This document shows, piece after piece, positions 25,332 through 32,844 of a stretch of DNA of 64,000 nt; within the stretch, counting starts at the first letter, position 1; every line of letters begins with the position of its first letter. The stretch comes from Burkholderia glumae LMG 2196 = ATCC 33617 (lineage in GTDB: Bacteria; Pseudomonadota; Gammaproteobacteria; Burkholderiales; Burkholderiaceae). A model generated the notes under the pieces. It was not told the DNA's origin. It searched no databases and saw only the letters and a list, made by a program, of their open reading frames with translations. The position numbers were made by a program, and so were the translations under genes. The stretch spans positions 1,550,001 through 1,614,000 of the forward strand of contig NZ_CP009435.1 in NCBI RefSeq assembly GCF_000960995.1, read 5' to 3'.

Positions 25332-25832
25332 TCAGCGCTCGCGTTCGTCGAGCAGCTTCAGCAGCCCGCGCAGCGCGTGCGCGGCGGCCTGGGTGCGGAT
25401 CTGCTCGCGGTCTCCCTTGAACACGAGCGTCTCCACCTCGGTATGCAGCCGGTTGCTCCAGCCGAACGAGACGGTGCCGACCGGTTTGTGCTCGGAGCCG
25501 CCGCCGGGGCCGGCGATGCCCGTCACCGACAGCGCGACCTGCGCGCGGCTGTTGCGCAGCGCGCCTTCGACCATCGCGCGCGCGACCGGCTCGCTGACGG
25601 CGCCGTGCTTCTCGATCAACTCGTGCGGCACGCCGATCATCTCGGTCTTGGCCTGGTTCGAGTAGGTGACGAAGCCGCGCTCGAACCAGGCGCTGCTGCC
25701 GGAGATGTCGGTGATCGCGGCCGCGATCATGCCGCCCGTGCAGGATTCGGCGGTCGCGAGCGCCAGGTGTTCGTCGCGCAGCTTGTTGCCGGCGCGGATC
25801 GCGAGCTGGTGGACGACGGAATCGGTCGGCAT
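25332..25832 (-). CDS. pncC: CinA C-terminal family protein (NMN deamidase PncC-like)
   Basis: The 166-residue stand-alone CinA C-terminal domain probably deamidates nicotinamide mononucleotide. LATAESCTGGMIAAAIT and the following SGSSAWFERGFVTYSN are the family hallmarks, and SVTGIAGPGGGSEHKPVGTV forms the second conserved block. The start at MPTDSV (25832) fits the usual length; a 12-residue longer frame exists. It follows pgpA by 10 bases. Confidence 0.88.
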   Translation of the reverse strand: MPTDSVVHQLAIRAGNKLRDEHLALATAESCTGGMIAAAITDISGSSAWFERGFVTYSNQAKTEMIGVPHELIEKHGAVSEPVARAMVEGALRNSRAQVALSVTGIAGPGGGSEHKPVGTVSFGWSNRLHTEVETLVFKGDREQIRTQAAAHALRGLLKLLDERER

Positions 25833-25842
25833 GCGGGCGGAC

Positions 25843-26475
25843 TCATCGAAGAGGGGAAAACAGGGCACGCCACGTCGCGATAACGAGCAGCGTCAGGAAT
25901 GCGGCGACGAGATCGTCGAGCATGATGCCAAAGCCAGCTTTCAAACGGCGATCGATATGGCGCACGGGAGGCAGTTTGCCGCCGTCGAAGAGGCGAAACA
26001 GCACGAACGCCGCCAGTTGCTGCGAGAACGTGGCCGGCGTGACCAGCAGCATCACGAGCCAGATCGCCACCACGTGGTCCCAGACGATCGCGCGCGGCCG
26101 GCCGCCGCCGAGCGCGCGCGCCGTGCGGCCGGTGGCGATCACGCCGAGCACGAGGCCGAGCGCGATCAGCGCGAGCGTGGCGGCCGGCGACAGGCGCGGC
26201 GCGAACGCGGCGAAGCTCAGCCAGCCGAACAGCGAGCCGACCAGGCCCGGCGCGAGCGGCGCGAGGCCGGTGCCGAAGCCGAGCGAGAGCAGGTGCAGCG
26301 GGTGCGAGCGCATGAACGGCGCACTTGCGCGGCGCGGCGGCGGCTGCACGTCGCCGGCGGCCGCCTCGGGACGGCCGGCGCGGGGCGAGGCACGGCCTTG
26401 GCCGTGCACCGTCGCGAGGGCCGTGCCGGGGCGGGGGGCGTCGGCGCGCGGCGCCGGATCGTCACTGGTCGCCAT
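25843..26475 (-). CDS. pgpA: Phosphatidylglycerophosphatase A
   Basis: The 210-residue membrane enzyme dephosphorylates phosphatidylglycerol phosphate. HLLSLGFGTGLAPLAPGLVGSL, the AIVWDHVVAIWL block and the C-terminal GGFGIMLDD-like AGFGIMLDDLVAAF define the family. The first 53 residues are Pro/Ala/Arg-rich, and a second ATG at 26311-26313 would give a 156-residue protein of more usual length, so the start is uncertain. The block usually written WDE reads WDH here. The longer form overlaps thiL by 14 bases. Confidence 0.86.
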   Translation of the reverse strand: MATSDDPAPRADAPRPGTALATVHGQGRASPRAGRPEAAAGDVQPPPRRASAPFMRSHPLHLLSLGFGTGLAPLAPGLVGSLFGWLSFAAFAPRLSPAATLALIALGLVLGVIATGRTARALGGGRPRAIVWDHVVAIWLVMLLVTPATFSQQLAAFVLFRLFDGGKLPPVRHIDRRLKAGFGIMLDDLVAAFLTLLVIATWRALFSPLR

Positions 26476-27466
26476 GGAAGTGATCGAAGCCGCGCAGCGT
26501 CAGTGCGAGCGGCGTGCCGGCGCCGTCGAGCCAGCGGATGCCGGGCGCCTCCTCGGGCGCGGCAAGCGCGCGGATCGTGCCGATCCGCGTGACCGCCACG
26601 CCGGCCGTCGTGCCGGCGGCCAGCACCGCCGCGTGCGCGGCGGCCGGCGCCGTGAAGCAGAGTTCGTAGTCGTCGCCGCCCGCCAGCGTGCAGAGGCGCT
26701 GCAGCTCGGGCGCGAGCGTGGCGAGCGCGGCCGAGCGCGGCACCGCGTCCACCTCGATGTCGGCGCTCACGCGCGAGCGCTCGAGGATGTGCCGCAGGTC
26801 GCCCGCGAGGCCGTCGGAGACGTCGAGCGCGGCGTGCGCGATGCCGGCCAGCGCGAGGCCGAGCGCGACGCGCGGTTCCGGCCATTCAAGTGCGCGGCGA
26901 AATGTCGCATGTTCGGCCGTGCCGGCCGTCCACTCGCCGCGTGCCACGCCGAGGCCGGCGCGCGCGTCGCCGAGCGTGCCCGACACCCACACCTCGTCGC
27001 CGGGGCGCGCGGCGTCGCGGCGCAGCGCGCGATCCGGGCCGACGTCGCCGAACACGGTCACGCACAGGTTGAGCGGCCCGCTCGTGGTGTCGCCGCCCAC
27101 CAGCTCGCAGCCGTAGCGATCGGCAATCGTAAACAAACCGTCGGCAAACGCGTCGAGCCAGTCGGCGTCGGCGCGCGGCAGCGCGAACGCGAGCGTGAAC
27201 GCGCGCGGCTGGGCGCCCATCGCGGCGAGGTCGGAGAGGTTGACGGCCAGCGTCTTGTGGCCGAGTGCGCGCGGCGCCACGTCGGGGAAGAAGTGACGGC
27301 CTTCCACCAGCATATCCGTCGAAATCGCCAGCATCGTATCCGGATGGGGCGCCAACAGCGCGCAATCGTCGCCGATGCCGAGCGCGGCGCGCGCATTCGG
27401 GCGCCGCGCCCGGCGTGCGAAATAGCGGTCGATCAACGAGAATTCGGACAGGGCAGAGGTGACCAC
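26462..27466 (-). CDS. thiL: Thiamine-monophosphate kinase
   Basis: The 334-residue enzyme makes thiamine pyrophosphate from the monophosphate. The metal and ATP sites GIGDDCALL, AISTDMLVEGRHF, AVNLSDLAAMGA and VGGDTTSG are intact. The start is GTG at 27466, with AAAGG upstream. It is divergent from maeB, and a TACAAT box on the minus strand (27502-27507) lies 36 bases upstream. It leads the thiL-pgpA-pncC unit. Confidence 0.95.
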   Translation of the reverse strand: MVTSALSEFSLIDRYFARRARRPNARAALGIGDDCALLAPHPDTMLAISTDMLVEGRHFFPDVAPRALGHKTLAVNLSDLAAMGAQPRAFTLAFALPRADADWLDAFADGLFTIADRYGCELVGGDTTSGPLNLCVTVFGDVGPDRALRRDAARPGDEVWVSGTLGDARAGLGVARGEWTAGTAEHATFRRALEWPEPRVALGLALAGIAHAALDVSDGLAGDLRHILERSRVSADIEVDAVPRSAALATLAPELQRLCTLAGGDDYELCFTAPAAAHAAVLAAGTTAGVAVTRIGTIRALAAPEEAPGIRWLDGAGTPLALTLRGFDHFHGDQ

Positions 27467-27501
27467 GGCGAGCCTTTCAGGCGACAGGATGAAGGGCGGC
27501 C

Positions 27502-27592
27502 ATTGTAAGGCGGGCGGGCCGCCGTCACGTGCATTCCGGCCGCGGCCGTCGCGGCCGGAACGAGAAATCTGGATAAGGATTGGCGCTACAAT
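27502..27592. promoter_or_regulatory. Divergent -10 boxes of thiL and maeB
   Basis: On the minus strand TACAAT (27502-27507) serves thiL. On the plus strand TACAAT (27587-27592) lies 39 bases before the maeB ATG. -35 matches are weak for both. Confidence 0.45.
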
Positions 27593-27631
27593 ATGAGCCG
27601 AACAGGTATTCTAATCCCGCCCCCTCGACTC

Positions 27632-29932
27632 ATGTCCACCAAGTCCTCCCCGAAAGCCGATTTGCGCGCAGCCGCCCTCGATTACCACGAATTCCCGACC
27701 CCGGGCAAAATCGCCGTCCAGCCGACCAAGCAGATGATCAACCAGCGCGATCTCGCGCTGGCGTATTCGCCCGGCGTCGCGTTCGCCTGCGAGGAGATCG
27801 TCGAGAATCCGCTCAATGCCGCGCGCTTCACGTCCCGCAGCAACCTGGTCGGCGTCGTCACCAACGGCACCGCGGTGCTGGGCCTCGGCAACATCGGCCC
27901 GCTCGCGTCGAAGCCGGTGATGGAGGGCAAGGCCGCGCTGTTCAAGAAGTTCGCCGGCATCGACGTGTTCGACATCGAACTGAACGAATCGGACCCGCAC
28001 AAGCTGGTGGAGGTGATCGCCGCGCTCGAGCCGACCTTCGGCGGCATCAACCTCGAGGACATCAAGGCACCGGACTGCTTCATCGTCGAGCGCGAATGCC
28101 GCAAGCGCATGAAGATCCCGGTATTCCACGACGACCAGCACGGCACCGCGATCGTGGTTGCCGCCGCGGTCACCAACGGCCTCAAGGTGGTGGGCAAGGA
28201 CATCAAGCAGGTCAAGCTGGTCGCCTCGGGCGCGGGCGCCGCGGCGCTCGCCTGCCTGGACCTGCTGGTCGACATCGGCCTGCCGCTCGAGAACATCTTC
28301 GTCACGGACCTGGCCGGCGTCGTCTACCGGGGCCGCGCCGAGCTGATGGACCCGGACAAGGAGCGGTTCGCGCGCGAGACCGACGCGCGCACGCTGGCCG
28401 AGGTGATCGAGGGCGCCGACATCTTCCTCGGCCTGTCGGCCGCCGGCGTGCTGAAGCAGGAGATGGTCAAGGGCATGGCCGAGCGCCCGCTGATCCTCGC
28501 GCTGGCCAACCCGACGCCGGAAATCCTGCCGGAAGTCGCGCACGAGGTGCGCCCCGACGCGATTCTCGCGACCGGCCGCACCGACTATCCGAATCAGGTC
28601 AACAACGTCCTCTGCTTCCCGTTCATCTTCCGCGGCGCGCTCGACGTGGGCGCGACCACGATCACGCGCGAGATGGAGATCGCCGCCGTCAACGCGATCG
28701 CCGAGCTTGCGCAGCAGGAGCAGAGCGACATCGTCGCCACGGCCTACGCGATCGAGGATCTCTCGTTCGGGCCGGAATACCTGATCCCGAAGCCGTTCGA
28801 TCCGCGCCTGATCGTCAAAATCGCGCCGGCCGTCGCGAAGGCCGCGATGGAGGGCGGCGTGGCGACGCGCCCGATCGAGGACATGGACGCCTACGTCCAG
28901 CACCTGCAGCAGTTCGTCTATCACAGCGGCAACACCATGAAGCCGGTGTTCCAGGCCGCGCGCAGCGCCCCGCTGGAGAAGAAGCGCGTGGTGTTCGCCG
29001 AGGGCGAGGAGGAGCGCGTGCTGCGCGCGGTGCAGATCCTCGTCGACGAGCACGTCGCCAAGCCGATCCTGATCGGCCGCCCGCACGTGATCGAGAACCG
29101 CATCAAGCGCTTCGGCCTGCGCATCGCGCCGGGCGTCGATTTCACGATCGTCAATACCGAGCACGACGAGCGCTATCGCGATTTCTGGCAAACCTATTAT
29201 CAGCTGATGGTGCGCAAGGGCATGGGCCCGCAGCTCGCCAAGCTCGAAATGCGGCGCCGCACGACGCTGATCGGCGCGATGCTGGTGAAGAAGGGCGAGG
29301 CCGACGGCATGATCTGCGGCACGATCAGCACGACCCACCGCCACCTGCACTTCATCGACCAGGTGATCGGCAAGCGCGAGGGCTGCAGCGTCTACGCCGC
29401 GATGAACGGCCTGGTGCTGCCGGGCCGCCAGATCTTCATCGTCGACACGCACGTCAACGTCGATCCAACGCCCGAGCAACTGGCCGAGATCACCATGATG
29501 GCGGCCGAGGAAGTGCGCCGCTTCGGCATCGAGCCGAAGGTCGCGCTGCTCTCGCATTCGAACTTCGGCACCAGCAACGCGCCGACCGCGCAGAAGATGC
29601 GCGATACGCTCGCGCTGCTCAAGGAGCGCGCGCCGGGTCTCGAGGTGGACGGCGAGATGCACGGCGACGTCGCGCTCGATCCGCTGCTGCGCAAGGAAAT
29701 CCTGCCGGATTCGACGCTCGAGGGCGAGGCGAACCTGCTGGTGCTGCCGAACATCGATGCCGCCAACATTGCTTACAACCTGCTCAAGACCGCGGCCGGC
29801 AACAACATCGCGATCGGCCCGATCCTGCTCGGTGCCGCGCGGCCGGTGCATGTGCTGACCGAATCGGCCACGGTGCGCCGGATCGTCAACATGGCCGCGC
29901 TGCTCGTCGCCGACGTGAACGCGACGCGCTGA
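27632..29932 (+). CDS. maeB: NADP-dependent malic enzyme with phosphotransacetylase-like domain
   Basis: The 766-residue protein converts malate to pyruvate and CO2 with reduction of NADP. The N-terminal malic domain has the catalytic Tyr45 (ALAYSPGV), and the cofactor domain has VKLVASGAGAAALACLD. From about 430 to the end runs a phosphate acetyltransferase-like domain (KKRVVFAEGEEERVLRA, MICGTISTTHRHLHFID), usually regulatory in this class. I start at MSTKSS (27632), just after the promoter; a 13-codon longer form begins at the transcript start and is unlikely. Confidence 0.95.
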   Translation: MSTKSSPKADLRAAALDYHEFPTPGKIAVQPTKQMINQRDLALAYSPGVAFACEEIVENPLNAARFTSRSNLVGVVTNGTAVLGLGNIGPLASKPVMEGKAALFKKFAGIDVFDIELNESDPHKLVEVIAALEPTFGGINLEDIKAPDCFIVERECRKRMKIPVFHDDQHGTAIVVAAAVTNGLKVVGKDIKQVKLVASGAGAAALACLDLLVDIGLPLENIFVTDLAGVVYRGRAELMDPDKERFARETDARTLAEVIEGADIFLGLSAAGVLKQEMVKGMAERPLILALANPTPEILPEVAHEVRPDAILATGRTDYPNQVNNVLCFPFIFRGALDVGATTITREMEIAAVNAIAELAQQEQSDIVATAYAIEDLSFGPEYLIPKPFDPRLIVKIAPAVAKAAMEGGVATRPIEDMDAYVQHLQQFVYHSGNTMKPVFQAARSAPLEKKRVVFAEGEEERVLRAVQILVDEHVAKPILIGRPHVIENRIKRFGLRIAPGVDFTIVNTEHDERYRDFWQTYYQLMVRKGMGPQLAKLEMRRRTTLIGAMLVKKGEADGMICGTISTTHRHLHFIDQVIGKREGCSVYAAMNGLVLPGRQIFIVDTHVNVDPTPEQLAEITMMAAEEVRRFGIEPKVALLSHSNFGTSNAPTAQKMRDTLALLKERAPGLEVDGEMHGDVALDPLLRKEILPDSTLEGEANLLVLPNIDAANIAYNLLKTAAGNNIAIGPILLGAARPVHVLTESATVRRIVNMAALLVADVNATR

Positions 29933-30071
29933 GCGTGGGCGGCGAGCGCGGCGCCGCCTGCTCTTGCCGCCGGCCCATGTCGTGACGGCTCATGCTGCGT
30001 CCGGCGTGGTGCTGGCCTGCCGGACCCGTACCGACGATGCCCCCGTTTTTTTCGGCGGCAAGTCTTCGGCC

Positions 30072-30149
30072 GGCACGCAAAGGCAGGACATACGAAGGCA
30101 GGGCACGCAAAGGCAGGAAGGACGGCCAACAAAGGGACAGCCAACAAAG
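30072..30149. repeat. Short purine-rich direct repeats
   Basis: A 17-base unit, GGCACGCAAAGGCAGGA, occurs at 30072-30088 and 30102-30118, with a degenerate ACGAAGGCAGG between. A second 10-base unit, GCCAACAAAG, occurs at 30125-30134 and 30140-30149, a 15-base period. Confidence 0.75.
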
Positions 30150-30153
30150 ACGG

Positions 30154-30185
30154 AAAAAGCGGCGTGCCCTGTCGAGGGCACGCCG
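30154..30185 (-). terminator. Strong hairpin with minus-strand U-tract
   Basis: CGGCGTGCCCT (30160-30170) pairs perfectly with AGGGCACGCCG (30175-30185) around a 4-base loop. AAAAA (30154-30158) precedes it on the plus strand, giving CTTTTT after the stem on the minus strand. No annotated minus-strand gene lies upstream of it, so it would end an antisense or small RNA if transcribed. Confidence 0.55.
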
Positions 30186-30290
30186 TCGGGTATGGCAAAG
30201 CCTTCCCAAGGGTCGAACGACAGCATCCACCGGGGCCGCCGGCTGATGGCGAGGAGGCAAATAACCGGCCATCCGATGCTGCCGAGGCAA

Positions 30291-30312
30291 TTTTATCCTG
30301 CGTGGGATAAAA
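30291..30312. promoter_or_regulatory. 8-bp inverted repeat upstream of the RNase gene
   Basis: TTTTATCC (30291-30298) and GGATAAAA (30305-30312) form a perfect inverted repeat with a 6-base spacer, in otherwise GC-rich DNA. It could be a regulator site or an RNA hairpin. Confidence 0.4.
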
Positions 30313-30469
30313 AGTGCTTGTGCAGGCAGGAAATCAGGCGATTTGTGTCAAATAGCCTCAAGCGGGGCTTGCATTTGCCTGGCGAACATTGATTCCGTCC
30401 GCCATTAGCGCTACGCTTACGCCTTTCCTGGTCGTCAACTTGTTGATTTAACAGCGGGAACCCCGGTTC

Positions 30470-30892
30470 ATGGCACGCAAGTGGCTCCGCAACGGCGCGC
30501 TCGCGTCTGTTTTCGCGCTCGTCGCACTGGGTAGCGCTGGCTTGCCGGCAGGCAGTGCGATTTCCCTGGCGTACGCTCGGGAAGCCGTCTCCAGCATGGC
30601 GCCCGTCGGCACCATTCCCACTTCCCGGTTGCCGAGCGAAGCCGTGACGACGCTTGGCCTGATTGCCGCCGGCGGCCCTTATCCGTATCCGAAAGACGGG
30701 GCCGTGTTCGGCAATTTCGAGCGCATTCTGCCGAAGATGCGGCGCGGCTATTACCACGAGTACACGGTGCCGACGCCGCGCGCGCGCAATCGCGGCGCGA
30801 AGCGCATCGTCTGCGGCGGTCCGCTGCGACGCGTCGACAACTGTTATTACACCGACGACCACTACGCCAGTTTTAAACGTATTGTTGAATGA
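30470..30892 (+). CDS. Secreted barnase/RNase Sa-type ribonuclease
   Basis: The 140-residue protein has a basic N terminus and a hydrophobic signal sequence (about 11-35), so it is exported. The C-terminal half matches microbial guanyl-specific ribonucleases. The general base is Glu97 (YHEYTV), then Arg112 (AKRIVCGG) and the general acid His131 (TDDHYASFKRI), equivalent to barnase Glu73, Arg87 and His102. Cys115 and Cys125 could form a disulfide. The spacing of all three catalytic residues is kept, so it should be active. A barstar-type gene follows almost at once and would protect the producing cell. Confidence 0.9.
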   Translation: MARKWLRNGALASVFALVALGSAGLPAGSAISLAYAREAVSSMAPVGTIPTSRLPSEAVTTLGLIAAGGPYPYPKDGAVFGNFERILPKMRRGYYHEYTVPTPRARNRGAKRIVCGGPLRRVDNCYYTDDHYASFKRIVE

Positions 30893-30899
30893 CTTCGGG

Positions 30900-31475
30900 A
30901 TGATCGGCATGGGCGACACTACCTACGCGCACGAAATGTCGGCTGCGGCGGATCTGTTCGCGGCCGGAGACGGCAACCTGTTCCAGCGGGTGATGCGCCT
31001 GCGCGCGCTCGCCCAGGCCGGCGACGCTGCGCAGCCGCCGGCGATCTGCCCCGGGGATTCATCGACCGAGGAGCCTATGAGTCTGTTCGCGACCGTGCGA
31101 CCCAATATCGTGCAGTCGATTCGCGCGTTTCGCGTCCATGATCTGGCGGAGGAAGCGGCCCGGCTCGGCCAGCATTTTCTGTTCGCGTATTGCGGCGCCG
31201 CGCAGTCGAAGCAGGAAGTGCTCGAAACGATCGCGACGTCGTTCCTGTTCCCGAAGCATTTCGGAAAGAATTACGACGCGCTGTATGACAGTCTCACCGA
31301 CCTGATCCACAAGGCGGGCGAGCAGCCCGGCTTCGTGATCGTGCTGGAGGCGCTGCCGATCGCGCAGAAGTTCGACAAGGAAGGGCGCGAGACGCTGCTC
31401 GACGTGTTTCGCGAGGCCGCCGAGTTCTGGGCCGAGCGCAAGATCGCGTTCCGCGTGTTCTACTCGTTCGCCTGA
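30900..31475 (+). CDS. Barstar-family ribonuclease inhibitor
   Basis: The 191-residue cytoplasmic protein has the barstar fold in its C-terminal part. FLFPKHFGKNYDALYDSLTDL is the hallmark helix-loop that plugs the RNase active site. Barstars are usually about 90 residues; here about 75-80 extra residues (MIGMGDTTYAHEM..., DLFAAGDGNLFQRVMRLRAL) precede it, with an internal ATG at 31078 that could give a shorter form. Start choice lies between ATG 30900 and ATG 30909, neither with a strong ribosome-binding site. The gene begins 7 bases after the RNase stop, so the pair is coupled. Confidence 0.88.
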   Translation: MIGMGDTTYAHEMSAAADLFAAGDGNLFQRVMRLRALAQAGDAAQPPAICPGDSSTEEPMSLFATVRPNIVQSIRAFRVHDLAEEAARLGQHFLFAYCGAAQSKQEVLETIATSFLFPKHFGKNYDALYDSLTDLIHKAGEQPGFVIVLEALPIAQKFDKEGRETLLDVFREAAEFWAERKIAFRVFYSFA

Positions 31476-31562
31476 GGCGCGGCGGCCCGCGGCCCGGGCG
31501 CTCGCGGTTTCACCGACGGTTTCGTTTTGCCGCTGTTTCCCGTCATCGGCCGGCACCGGCAA

Positions 31563-31592
31563 GGCCCGCTCGCGAGCGGGCCTTTTCCTTTT
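31563..31592 (+). terminator. Intrinsic terminator after the barstar gene
   Basis: A perfect 20-base GC-rich inverted repeat (31563-31582) is followed by TTTTCCTTTT (31583-31592). It separates the barstar gene from convergent rsmE. Confidence 0.85.
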
Positions 31593-31624
31593 GGCCTGCG
31601 CCTTCGGCGTCGCGCGTCACCGCC

Positions 31625-32386
31625 TCATTCCCATCCGCCCCAGCGCGCGGCCAGTGCCGCCAGCATGGCCATGCCGGCCGTCTCGGTGCGCAGCACGCGC
31701 GCGCCGAGCACGATTGCCTGGAAGCCGTGCTTGCGCGCCGCGTCCTCCTCGGCCGGCGACAGCCCGCCTTCCGGGCCGATCAGCAGCGTGACCGTGCCGG
31801 CGGGCGCCGTGGCCGGCAGCGCCGCGAACGCGATGCTCGCGCGCGGCGAGAGCATCAGCCGCAGCTCGGCGTCGGCCGCGGGCGGCAGGGCGTCGAGCCA
31901 GGCCGAAAGCTCCGCGATCGGCGCGACCGCCGGCACGCGGTTGCGGCCGCACTGCTCGCAGGCGGCGCGCACCACGCCTTGCCAATGGGCGACGCGCTTG
32001 TCCGCGCGCTCGCCGGACAAGCGCACCACGCCGCGCGCGGTCGAAAGCGGCGCGAGCGCCGTGACGCCGAGCTCGACGGCCTTCTCGATCAGCCAGTCCA
32101 TCTTGTCGCCGCCGGCGATGCCCTGGGCAAGCGTGACGCGGTACGGCGTCTCGAGTTCGCGCGCGTCGAAGCCGACGGTGCGGGCCACGGCGTTGCGCTT
32201 GCCGAGCTCGACGAGCTCGGCGCGGTACTGGCCGCCCGTGCCGTCGAACAGCGTCAGCGGATCGCCCGGTTCGAGGCGCAGCACCTGCACGTGGCGGGCG
32301 ACCTCGGCGGGCAGCATCACCTCGCTGTCGGCCTGCAGCGGGCGATCGACGAAGAAGCGCGGGATCGCGGAAGTGCTGCCGCTCAT
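31625..32386 (-). CDS. rsmE: 16S rRNA (uracil1498-N3)-methyltransferase
   Basis: The 253-residue SPOUT-class methyltransferase modifies U1498 of 16S rRNA. The N-terminal PUA-like domain begins IPRFFVDRPL. The C-terminal knotted SAM site includes LLIGPEGGLSPAEE and LGARVLRTETAGMAML, both diagnostic. The start at MSGSTS (32386) overlaps the stop of the VOC gene by 4 bases; a longer upstream frame is not coding. Confidence 0.95.
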   Translation of the reverse strand: MSGSTSAIPRFFVDRPLQADSEVMLPAEVARHVQVLRLEPGDPLTLFDGTGGQYRAELVELGKRNAVARTVGFDARELETPYRVTLAQGIAGGDKMDWLIEKAVELGVTALAPLSTARGVVRLSGERADKRVAHWQGVVRAACEQCGRNRVPAVAPIAELSAWLDALPPAADAELRLMLSPRASIAFAALPATAPAGTVTLLIGPEGGLSPAEEDAARKHGFQAIVLGARVLRTETAGMAMLAALAARWGGWE

Positions 32387-32799
32387 TGCTCGATGCGCCG
32401 CGCCAGCGCCCAGCGGTAGCCGTCGAGATCCTCGACCTGTGCGAAACGGTCCCCCCAGAACTGATCGCGCGGCTCGCTCAGCGATTTCGCGCCTGCCTCG
32501 AGCGCGCGCCGGTAGACCGCGTCGACGTCGTCGACGTACAGATAGAACGACTGCGGCGCCGTCAGGCCGGCGCTGCGCGGCGTGCGCGCGGTGGAGCCGA
32601 ACGCGCCCTCGGGCGCGAACATCAGGATCAACTGGCCGTGATAGGACATTTCGACGTGCATCAGCGCGCCGTCTTCGTCGATCAGCTCGCGCTTCTCGAA
32701 CCCGAACGCGCTGCCGTAAAACGCTATCGAGGCAGCCGCGCTGCGGACGGTCAGATAAGGCGTCAACCAAGGCACGTCGGCCGGACGCGGACCGGTCAT
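32383..32799 (-). CDS. VOC-family (glyoxalase/bleomycin-resistance-like) protein
   Basis: The 138-residue single-domain protein has two beta-alpha-beta-beta-beta modules (LTPYLTVRSAAASIAFYGSAFGFEKREL and QSFYLYVDDVDAVYRRALEAGA). The closing FWGDRFAQVEDLDGYRWALA fits the PhnB/glyoxalase-like branch. Its substrate is unknown. It overlaps rsmE by 4 bases and is probably translated with it. Confidence 0.85.
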   Translation of the reverse strand: MTGPRPADVPWLTPYLTVRSAAASIAFYGSAFGFEKRELIDEDGALMHVEMSYHGQLILMFAPEGAFGSTARTPRSAGLTAPQSFYLYVDDVDAVYRRALEAGAKSLSEPRDQFWGDRFAQVEDLDGYRWALARRIEQ

Positions 32800-32844
32800 T
32801 GAACGATCTCCTGCGGGATGGTGGGACGGGGCGCCGCGTCAGCG

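Larger units (their letters stand above)
29933..30469. other. 537-bp intergenic region with repeats and hairpins
   Basis: There is no convincing gene between maeB and the RNase gene. The region holds purine-rich direct repeats (30072-30149), a strong hairpin with a minus-strand U-tract (30154-30185) and an 8-bp palindrome (30291-30312). The last 150 bases are less GC-rich than the surroundings and probably contain the RNase promoter, which I could not pin down. Confidence 0.6.

Noticed and set aside
27611..29851. 746-codon minus-strand frame across maeB
   Set aside because: Antisense shadow of a full-length malic enzyme; composition is Arg/His/Asp-rich with no motif.
29773..30198. Minus-strand 141-codon frame with repeated CPAF-type residues
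   Set aside because: The repeats come from the purine-rich DNA repeats, it overlaps maeB, and it crosses a strong hairpin.
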